A stretch of DNA of 10,085 bases from an uncultured Bacteroidota bacterium (lineage in GTDB: Bacteria > Bacteroidota > Bacteroidia > Chitinophagales > Chitinophagaceae), in the NCBI GenBank assembly GCA_903912435.1, contig CAIWHI010000115.1:1-10085 (forward strand). Direction: 5' to 3'. The first letter of the stretch is position 1; each line of letters opens with the position of its first letter. A program made the position numbers and the translations under genes. This document shows positions 1 to 5,295 of this stretch, piece by piece. The notes below the pieces were generated by a model. The model was not told the DNA's origin and ran no database searches. It saw only the letters and a program-made list of their open reading frames with translations.

Positions 1-324
1 CATGGCTGTATTCATCTGGGTAAGGGCACCTTCCTCAATCTTTTCAGCCCCGTATATTTTATAGGGTAGCGACTGTTCATTCAGGTCTATGTCTGCTTCC
101 AGTTCTGTTGGCTTAGGTATCAGTTCATTGGCTATTTTTGATAAGATATTATCTTCCACATACTCATCAGGTGAGGCCAATATCTGAGCCAGCAGGCTCA
201 TTACTTCTTCCTGAGTGTTGTTTTTATAATGTTGCTCCATTATTTTTATTGCCGCCCCTATCACTCGTCCCTGCGGGTAGCCAAGGTCTTTCAGGTCCTT
301 ACCCTGTAATTTCAATTTGGTCAT
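1..324 (-). CDS. rtcB: RtcB-family RNA ligase, N-terminal part (truncated by window edge)
   Basis: The reading frame opens with ATG at 324-322 and stays open for 108 codons to the left edge. The protein begins MTKLKLQGKDLKDLGYPQGR and continues through ...EQSLPYKIYGAEKIEEGALTQ. This resembles the N-terminal extension of the long (about 460-residue) bacterial RtcB-like proteins, where a 'G.dL..lGyp.GrviG.ai' opening is followed by a 'fG.e.IE.GAl.QM..A' segment just before the catalytic core. RtcB joins RNA ends bearing 2',3'-cyclic phosphate or 3'-phosphate to 5'-OH ends, using GTP and Mn2+. The metal-binding Cys/His residues and the guanylated His lie beyond the window, so activity cannot be judged. 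An AGGA-like stretch sits about 6 nt before the ATG. The assignment is from remembered family sequence, not a search. The plus-strand frame over the same bases is a shadow. Confidence 0.7.
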   Translation of the reverse strand, partial: MTKLKLQGKDLKDLGYPQGRVIGAAIKIMEQHYKNNTQEEVMSLLAQILASPDEYVEDNILSKIANELIPKPTELEADIDLNEQSLPYKIYGAEKIEEGALTQMNTAM

Positions 325-346
325 TGTTCCTATATTTTTGATGATG

Positions 347-354
347 CAAACCTA
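347..354 (-). promoter_or_regulatory. Candidate Bacteroidota -7 promoter element for the rtcB-like gene
   Basis: Read on the minus strand this is TAGGTTTG, an exact match to the TAnnTTTG -7 consensus of Bacteroidota housekeeping promoters. It ends 22 nt before the ATG, which would give a leader of roughly 15-20 nt. A TTG lies upstream in GGTTGCG, but only 13 nt separate it from the -7 box, shorter than the usual 17-23, so the -33 partner is weak. Exact motif, uncertain function. Confidence 0.4.
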
Positions 355-363
355 GAAACCCAC

Positions 364-382
364 TACGCAACCGACTTGCGCA
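364..382. promoter_or_regulatory. Imperfect palindrome upstream of the rtcB-like gene (possible operator)
   Basis: TACGCAA (364-370) and TTGCGCA (376-382) are inverted copies with one mismatch around a 5-nt centre. The palindrome is about 10 nt upstream of the candidate -7 element and overlaps where the -33 region would lie. It is locally GC-rich inside a very AT-rich spacer, so it stands out. Operator function is inference; no terminator-like T-run follows it directly on the minus strand. Confidence 0.3.
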
Positions 383-658
383 GTAAAATATTTTTTTAAA
401 ATAATTTTACTAATGTACATTAATCATTCATATTCAATAGTGTTTTAGCCATTTTTGGGCTATTCTAAAAGTTTTTCTCCTGTTTATGACCAAAATCCTT
501 TTAAAAATAAATGTTGGTACATATTTTGCTAGCAGAAAAGGAACGTTCAGATAATATCCATCATCTACAATTATTCATTGCGTATTTTGATGCTATATAA
601 ACCTTAACGTGCAACAATTAAGGAAAAGTAACAAAAATAATACCCAAACATTACCCTT

Positions 659-1045
659 ATGGCAGATATTCTTGACGACATCCTAATCATTATCAATGGA
701 GCTGACCGGCTTGAGGGTATTTCCTTTGAGGAAATAGGCAGCACTCTGAAGCAGTATAATGAGAACCGGATTGTTGCTGCTCTAGCCCACCTTCACGACT
801 ATCGTCATTTCATTGCCGAGATAAAGCCGGGATTTTGGACAATCAATGGCGATGGAATAGCCTTTTTGGAGAATGGAGGATTTGAAGCCAGAGAAAAAAA
901 GAAAGCTGAAATAGCCAAATTACCCAAGATAGATGATAAAATTAATAGTCAGGATTTTTTAAGAACCGTACTCAAGGTATTAGTAACAAGCACCGTCATA
1001 CTACTCATCATCTACATCATAAAAGGCAAATTAGGCCATCATTAA
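659..1045 (+). CDS. Small winged-helix-like protein with C-terminal membrane anchor, unknown function
   Basis: This 128-residue protein is not one I can name. Residues about 3-77 look like a winged-helix fold: helical stretches (ILDDILIII, SFEEIGSTL, ENRIVAALAHL) are followed by a two-strand wing ending in WTINGDGIAFLENGGF (60-75), a pattern typical of small wHTH proteins. A charged Lys/Glu-rich linker (77-95) leads to one hydrophobic helix at about 104-122 (VLKVLVTSTVILLIIYII) and a short basic tail, KGKLGHH. It therefore looks tail-anchored, with the wHTH part on the cytoplasmic side. There is no signal peptide. The only purine-rich stretch, AAGGAAAAG, lies about 30 nt upstream, too far to act as a normal RBS, which is common in Bacteroidota. 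The gene stands 113 nt before the next plus-strand gene; a shared transcript is possible but not shown. Real-gene confidence is high, function unknown. Confidence 0.75.
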   Translation: MADILDDILIIINGADRLEGISFEEIGSTLKQYNENRIVAALAHLHDYRHFIAEIKPGFWTINGDGIAFLENGGFEAREKKKAEIAKLPKIDDKINSQDFLRTVLKVLVTSTVILLIIYIIKGKLGHH

Positions 1046-1158
1046 ACGCTTGTTGTAACAAAACAAATAAACTTTATAGGTAGATAGCATATATTTTTTG
1101 TGATTTTAATAAGCCATCCAAAAAACGTTGCTTATCTTGTTGCCTGAAATTATACTTC

Positions 1159-2193
1159 ATGTCGAATCGCCGAAAATTCATACAAATGTCTTTGCTCACT
1201 TCAGCAGGGCTTATTGCGTGCAAAAACACTACCTCCTCACCTGCCCTCTCTGAAGATAAAAAGTATGACACAGTAAAAGGTAAACCAATTGTAATATCTA
1301 CCTGGGACTTTGGTAAGGAAGCCAATGAAGCGGCATGGACTATATTAGGCAAAGGCGGTAAGGCACTTGATGCTGTTGAAACCGGAGTAAAAGTACCTGA
1401 AGCCGACCCTACCAACCAATCGGTAGGCCTGGGTGGCCGCCCCGACAGGGATGGTCGTGTAACTCTCGATGCCTGCATTATGGACCATAATTACAAATGT
1501 GGCTCGGTAGCCGGGTTGGAACATATTGTACATGCCATATCAGTAGCCAGGCTGGTAATGGAAAAAACGCCCCATGTTATGATTGTGGGCGATGGCGCCC
1601 TGCAACTAGCCCTTGAAAATGGCTTTAAAAAAGAAAACCTCCTCACCCAAAAAAGCGAGGATGAATGGAAAGAATGGCTCAAAACATCTAAATACGCCCC
1701 GGTAAATAATATTGAAAACATGCTCCCCGGTGGCAAATACAACCACGATACTATAGGAATGGTAGCTATGGATACCGATGGCGATATGAGCGGAGCATGC
1801 ACCACCAGTGGCATGGCCTATAAAATACATGGCCGTGTAGGCGACTCCCCTATTATAGGTGCCGGCCTCTATGTAGATAATGAAGTAGGCGCAGCCACCA
1901 GCACAGGTGTTGGCGAAGAAGTGATACGCATAGTAGGCTCCCACCTGGTAGTAGAACTAATGCGCCAGGGATATACACCCGAGAATGCCTGCAAAAAAGC
2001 AGTAGAACGACTGTACAACCGCAACCCTACCGCTGCTAAAGATTTACAAGTAGGTTTCCTGGCACTCAACAAATCAGGCGAATGTGGAGCCTATGCATTG
2101 CAGTATGGTTTCTCCTATTCAGTAAGGTCAGGTAATGAGAATACAATATTTAAGGCAAAATCAATGTTCCCCGAAAAAAAGAAGGAAAAGTAA
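1159..2193 (+). CDS. N4-(beta-N-acetylglucosaminyl)-L-asparaginase (glycosylasparaginase), exported lipoprotein
   Basis: This 344-residue Ntn-hydrolase would cleave the GlcNAc-Asn bond during breakdown of N-linked glycopeptides. It closely resembles the Elizabethkingia meningosepticum enzyme: PIVISTWDFG, GGRPDRDGRVTLDACIMD, EKTPHVMIVGDGAL, ACTTSGMAYK and HGRVGDSPIIGAGL are all present. The autoproteolysis site is NHDTIG, which puts cleavage between Asp197 and Thr198 and makes Thr198 the new N-terminal nucleophile. Thr216, Arg226, Asp229 and Thr249-Gly250 match the family's oxyanion and substrate-binding positions, and Trp49 matches the active-site Trp. The N-terminus has NRRKFIQ (Tat-like twin Arg), a hydrophobic run and LIAC, a lipobox with Cys21, so it is probably a periplasm-facing lipoprotein. 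About 8 residues (MLPGGKY region, 188-194) appear extra just before the cleavage site relative to the remembered Elizabethkingia sequence. The C-terminus ends in a Lys-rich tail. The two minus-strand frames inside are shadows. Confidence 0.95.
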   Translation: MSNRRKFIQMSLLTSAGLIACKNTTSSPALSEDKKYDTVKGKPIVISTWDFGKEANEAAWTILGKGGKALDAVETGVKVPEADPTNQSVGLGGRPDRDGRVTLDACIMDHNYKCGSVAGLEHIVHAISVARLVMEKTPHVMIVGDGALQLALENGFKKENLLTQKSEDEWKEWLKTSKYAPVNNIENMLPGGKYNHDTIGMVAMDTDGDMSGACTTSGMAYKIHGRVGDSPIIGAGLYVDNEVGAATSTGVGEEVIRIVGSHLVVELMRQGYTPENACKKAVERLYNRNPTAAKDLQVGFLALNKSGECGAYALQYGFSYSVRSGNENTIFKAKSMFPEKKKEK

Positions 2194-2251
2194 TCTGACC
2201 AATAGAGATATGGCACACCACATTAATAAAAATTAATTTTCATTAGGATTT

Positions 2252-2325
2252 GTTGTCCCGGCGTATAGCCCACTAATAGGCTATAATGGCGTTGGCACCA
2301 TTCATCTGTGGGATTGCTATTGGGC
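2252..2325 (+). repeat. Intergenic repeat element, copy 1 (74 nt)
   Basis: It aligns without gaps to 6735-6808 at 57 of 74 positions by eye. The central 20-mer TGGCGTTGGCACCATTCATC (2287-2306) is identical in both copies, and both end in TGCTATTGGGC. Copy 1 carries a 7-bp stem, TATAGCC (2264-2270) with GGCTATA (2279-2285), just before the conserved core. The design, an invariant core flanked by variable hairpins, suggests a dispersed intergenic repeat family that may form RNA or DNA structure. Family membership beyond this window is inference. Confidence 0.7.
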
Positions 2326-2379
2326 TTTACCCCTTATACCCAAAATACTTGTACTTGTCGAAGGGGTGTTGTCACCGTA

Positions 2380-2400
2380 GAGACGGATTGAATCCGTCTC
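2380..2400. repeat. REP-like perfect palindrome
   Basis: GAGACGGATT (2380-2389) and AATCCGTCTC (2391-2400) are perfect inverted 10-mers around a single G. As a hairpin this gives an 8-bp stem with a TTGAA loop. GTAGAGACG...CGTCTC palindromes of this kind are, to my recollection, common dispersed intergenic repeats in Bacteroidota. There is no T-run after it, so a terminator role is less likely. It lies 55 nt after repeat copy 1. Confidence 0.55.
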
Positions 2401-2660
2401 GAGAAATGATGGCAAAACATATAAATTTCGGATTTTCATTTGATGTATAAAACGAAATTTTGGGGCATTTTGTATCAACATTGGGGCATAATATGAAATT
2501 TTAAAAAAACACACGTGTAATTAGCAAATAATCATTTACAACAAAATCATTTCTCCCATTTCCCAAAAAAAGTATTATCAGAAAATGGAGCATAAGGGCA
2601 AAAATGGTCCGTAATCCATGTCTTTCAGCCACCGAATAGGTAGCGAAGGAGATAAGCAAA

Positions 2661-2694
2661 AAAACCAGGGCACTAATTCCTGCACCCTGGTTTT
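2661..2694 (-). terminator. Rho-independent terminator of the FIST-kinase-regulator operon
   Basis: AAAACCAGGG (2661-2670) and CCCTGGTTTT (2685-2694) form a perfect 10-bp stem with a 14-nt loop. On the minus strand the stem runs straight into seven T residues (complement of 2658-2664), about 75 nt after the response-regulator stop. On the plus strand the tail is TTTTATT, so it may also stop transcripts from the asparaginase side. Confidence 0.75.
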
Positions 2695-2768
2695 ATTATC
2701 TTTAACTGAATTAATATTGATAACTACATAACATCTAAATGGAGTTTGTTCAAGCCAGATTTCTACCC

Positions 2769-3158
2769 TTACAAACCCAACTCATTTACCTTCTGTATGG
2801 TCAATGGCTTTTCCAGGTAGTGCTTTACAAGGGGGTAAGCAAGAGATTTATCTTTATCTGTATCATACATAGACGAGGTTAGCATCACCACCTTTAATTG
2901 CCCTATTATATCCTCATGGTATTGTGAAATATGATCAAGGAATTCAAATCCATTCATCACAGGCATATTAATGTCTAAGAATATTACTTCAGGTAATTTT
3001 TCCGGGTCATTTTGATGCTCGTCAAAAAATTCGATAGCAGCGTTGGCAGATGTAAAAACCTTTAGGTTAATTTCTTTAAAGACCTTTTTCAATGCAATGC
3101 CCGACAACATATTAAATATATCATCGTCATCAATAAGCATAATGTTCATTAAGGGCAT
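2769..3158 (-). CDS. Single-domain response regulator (CheY-like receiver)
   Basis: The whole 129-residue protein is one receiver domain with no output domain. The acidic pocket is Asp10-Asp12 (LIDDDD), the phosphoacceptor is Asp62 in FLDINMPVMNG, the switch residues are Thr94-Ser95 in VMLTSS, and the conserved Lys is Lys117 in YLEKPL. It should accept phosphate from the kinase encoded immediately upstream and act by protein-protein contact, since it has no DNA-binding or enzyme domain. The ATG at 3158-3156 follows the kinase stop by one base (TAA T ATG), which points to translational coupling. Met4 (ATG at 3149-3147) would also give a normal receiver start, MNIMLIDDD, and cannot be excluded. 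It is the last gene of the operon; a terminator follows. The target is unknown. Confidence 0.93.
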   Translation of the reverse strand: MPLMNIMLIDDDDIFNMLSGIALKKVFKEINLKVFTSANAAIEFFDEHQNDPEKLPEVIFLDINMPVMNGFEFLDHISQYHEDIIGQLKVVMLTSSMYDTDKDKSLAYPLVKHYLEKPLTIQKVNELGL

Positions 3159-3159
3159 A

Positions 3160-5286
3160 TTACAATTCTGATGTTTTATGTAAAATAATTGAAATTACTG
3201 TACCCACTTTTAGCTCTGATTTCACTTCTACTTTACCTCCCAATTTATTAATTATCTCCATACATATGTATAATCCCAACCCTGTTCCGGTACTTTGGCT
3301 GGTACCCCGGTAAAACATATCAAACATTTTCGACAGCGTTTTTTCAGACATCCCTATCCCATTATCCTCAAATTTAAGCAATATTTCTTCTTCCTTATTT
3401 ACTAAGCCAAATTTAATATAAGAATCATCAGTCCCTAATTTCTTATACTTGACCGAATTACCAATAATATTCTTTACCAACGTGGATAATCTAACCTTAT
3501 CAGAATAAATTACAGTATCCCCCTCCAACTCTATTTCCAGGTGCATTTTATCAGGTATACTATACCTAATATCTTCAAATGTTGCCATTACCATTTCCAC
3601 TATGTCGAATTTTTCAGAAACTACCTCCAGTCGCGAATTTCTGGAATAAGACAAAATCTCGTGTATGGTGTCATCCAACCTTAATATCGAACTATCAATT
3701 AGTTTAAGGTAATTTGTTATTGATTCAGATAATACCTCTTCATCAAAAATAATAGCTAATAATCCCTGAATTGATAAAAGTGGAGACCTTAGGTCGTGTG
3801 AAATACTATATACAAACCTGTCGAGCTCATGATTGATTTTCTTGAGCTCATTATTCTTAGCTAATAAGGTCTCCTGATAGTCTTTTGCCTCGGTAATATC
3901 AATTGAGCTTCCCACCAATCTTAATACCCTGCCACTTCTATCCCTTTCAGATATATTTAAGCATTCCAATGTCCTGATTTGCTTGGTATCATGTCTCACT
4001 ATCCTGTATTGCAATTCTGCAAAATCCAACTCACCACTTAATATTTTTGCGTTAATCCTGAGTACATTATCCAGATCTTCGTGATAAACAGCCGCTTCCC
4101 AAAAAGCAGTATAATCCTTTTCAACATCCCTTCTCCTGGCCCCATACTGATTGATGATTATATCATTCCAACTATGCTCGCCACTAACACAATCAAATTC
4201 CCAGATCCCAATTTTTGATTTCTGGGTTATAATTTCATAGCGCGAATTAATACGTAATATTTCATTTTTATGCAGGAAGTCATTCGTAATATCCTTCTGT
4301 ATTGAAATGTAATTAACCAGTTGGTTGCCAGTATCAAACACCGGAATTATCTCTACCTGGTTATAGAACATTTCGCCATTCTTCCTGTAATTTTTTATTA
4401 CTGTTTCAATATTTCTATGGTGTGTCATAGCATCATTGAGTAGATGCAGTTTTTCCTTCTCTGTTTCGGCCCCTTCAAGTAATTGCCCAAGTTTATTATC
4501 CTTTATTTCTTCTACAGTATAATTTGTCACATCAGTAAATGCCTGATTAACCCATTCTACCTTTCCCTCAGTATCAGCTATTATAACACTATTCTTGGTT
4601 TTTGTAGCAATTAGCGATAGCTTTCTCAACTCACTATGCGACTTTTCAATCTCGGTCAATTGCTTTTTAATCTGCTCACTTTTCTTCCTACTAATGAAGA
4701 TAGATTCTACCATTTGACCAAATATGGTAAACACTGTCTCATTTCTATCTTTCATATTATTATAAAAAGGGGCATTCTGCTTTGTTACCAATGAAAACAG
4801 ATAGCATCTATAACCCATTTCCGCATCAGAAAAATAGTACAAAACCCCTGAGCTAAATTTATTCATACATGCCAGATCAGCCATGTATTCTCCAGAAAGT
4901 AAATTTCCCCGTGAGGCAGGAAAATCAGCAGACAATTGATACAAATCACCAAATAGCGATATCCGGTCTATTTCTACAACATGCATCCCTTCGGCATATA
5001 TTACCATGTTGCTGGGATGTGAGGATTCATCGAAAACGATTAACGATACATCCGATTCGAAAATGTCTACTATTGCCTCAGTTGATTCTAAAAAAAAAGC
5101 CTTGTCGGTAATTTCTTTAAAGACCTTACTGTTATAATCTATAAGTTTTTTATAGCTCAGCAATTCACTATCCAGCAAGTCTCTGGTATTGATGAGTTGC
5201 TGTTCTACTGACGAAAATTTAGTGACTCTAAGTTGTAAGTCGCTATAATCTTGTAATAATTGGGTATAATTTTCAGGCTGGTTCAC
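3160..5286 (-). CDS. Soluble GAF/PAS/PAS sensor histidine kinase with a LOV-like PAS domain
   Basis: The 708-residue kinase has no transmembrane segment and should be cytoplasmic. Order: coiled coil (about 5-55); a divergent GAF-like domain (about 55-200); coiled linker (200-225); PAS 1 (225-340); PAS 2 of the PAS_3 type, ending GSSIDITEAK (345-468); coiled coil; HisKA with His497 in SISHDLRSP; HATPase with N-box Asn606/Asn610 (NIIGNSVKY), G1 DNGIGM (641-646), F-box MFDMFYRG and G2 GTGLGL (667-672). PAS 1 keeps Asn299, Asn309 and Gln330 at LOV spacing but has Gly267 at the photoactive-Cys position. The start is GTG at 5286-5284: the next in-frame Met is residue 94, and a TAA lies four codons upstream. 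That TAA is the stop of the FIST gene, 9 nt away in the same frame. The partner is most likely the adjacent receiver. The kinase call is certain; the GAF assignment is tentative. Confidence 0.95.
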   Translation of the reverse strand: MNQPENYTQLLQDYSDLQLRVTKFSSVEQQLINTRDLLDSELLSYKKLIDYNSKVFKEITDKAFFLESTEAIVDIFESDVSLIVFDESSHPSNMVIYAEGMHVVEIDRISLFGDLYQLSADFPASRGNLLSGEYMADLACMNKFSSGVLYYFSDAEMGYRCYLFSLVTKQNAPFYNNMKDRNETVFTIFGQMVESIFISRKKSEQIKKQLTEIEKSHSELRKLSLIATKTKNSVIIADTEGKVEWVNQAFTDVTNYTVEEIKDNKLGQLLEGAETEKEKLHLLNDAMTHHRNIETVIKNYRKNGEMFYNQVEIIPVFDTGNQLVNYISIQKDITNDFLHKNEILRINSRYEIITQKSKIGIWEFDCVSGEHSWNDIIINQYGARRRDVEKDYTAFWEAAVYHEDLDNVLRINAKILSGELDFAELQYRIVRHDTKQIRTLECLNISERDRSGRVLRLVGSSIDITEAKDYQETLLAKNNELKKINHELDRFVYSISHDLRSPLLSIQGLLAIIFDEEVLSESITNYLKLIDSSILRLDDTIHEILSYSRNSRLEVVSEKFDIVEMVMATFEDIRYSIPDKMHLEIELEGDTVIYSDKVRLSTLVKNIIGNSVKYKKLGTDDSYIKFGLVNKEEEILLKFEDNGIGMSEKTLSKMFDMFYRGTSQSTGTGLGLYICMEIINKLGGKVEVKSELKVGTVISIILHKTSEL
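4252..4614 (-). other. LOV-like PAS domain lacking the photoactive cysteine (within the kinase)
   Basis: This covers kinase residues 225-345. Avena phototropin LOV2 uses Cys450, Asn482, Asn492 and Gln513 around FMN. Setting Asn299 = Asn482, the kinase has Asn309 at 492 and Gln330 at 513, with exact spacing, inside NYRKNGEMFYNQ and ISIQKDIT. The Cys450 equivalent is Gly267 (codon 4488-4486, GGG) in NKLGQLLEG, which replaces GRNCRFLQG. The two phosphate-contacting Arg positions (451, 467) are Gln268 and Asn284. Flavin binding is therefore open, and photoadduct chemistry is ruled out. Confidence 0.6.
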
Positions 5287-5295
5287 GATGTTAGT

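Larger units (their letters stand above)
325..658. other. Divergent intergenic region, AT-rich
   Basis: This 334-nt spacer separates the leftward rtcB-like gene from the rightward small membrane protein, so it should hold both promoters. The candidate -7 box and palindrome near its left end are listed separately. I found no exact TAnnTTTG on the plus strand; near misses such as GTATTTTG near 582-589 are not convincing. No small ORF, RNA gene or repeat was recognised. Confidence 0.6.
2194..2768. other. Convergent gene-free region with repeats and a terminator
   Basis: The region lies between the rightward asparaginase gene and the leftward response regulator, so both genes end here. It holds the 74-nt repeat element, an REP-like palindrome and a terminator hairpin, listed separately. 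It also has loosely repeated short words: ACCCCTT/AAGGGGT as an inverted pair (2329-2335, 2361-2367), AAATTTCG/CGAAATTT as an inverted pair (2423-2430, 2453-2460), and direct copies of TGGGGCAT (2461-2468, 2482-2489) and GAAATTTT (2454-2461, 2495-2502). The 65-codon minus frame over 2317-2514 runs through these repeats and has no protein-like features. No RNA gene was recognised. Confidence 0.6.

Noticed and set aside
138..341. 67-codon plus-strand frame at the left edge
   Set aside because: It lies opposite the rtcB-like reading frame, which has a recognisable family sequence; this frame has none.
570..595. GTATTTTG as a -7 promoter box for the small membrane protein
   Set aside because: It does not match TAnnTTTG exactly and has no well-spaced -33 partner.
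1074..1478. 134-codon minus-strand frame overlapping the asparaginase start
   Set aside because: It is a shadow of the glycosylasparaginase gene, with low-complexity translation and no known motif.
2264..2285. Stem-loop as terminator of the asparaginase gene
   Set aside because: The 7-bp stem is not followed by a T-run and belongs to the 74-nt repeat element; the hairpin at 2661-2694 is a better terminator.
2248..2510. CRISPR array from the short direct repeats in this spacer
   Set aside because: The repeated words are only 8 nt, irregularly spaced, and there are no uniform spacers or cas genes.
2317..2514. 65-codon minus-strand frame in the repeat-rich spacer
   Set aside because: It runs through palindromes and short direct repeats, so its sequence is explained by the repeats and not by coding selection.
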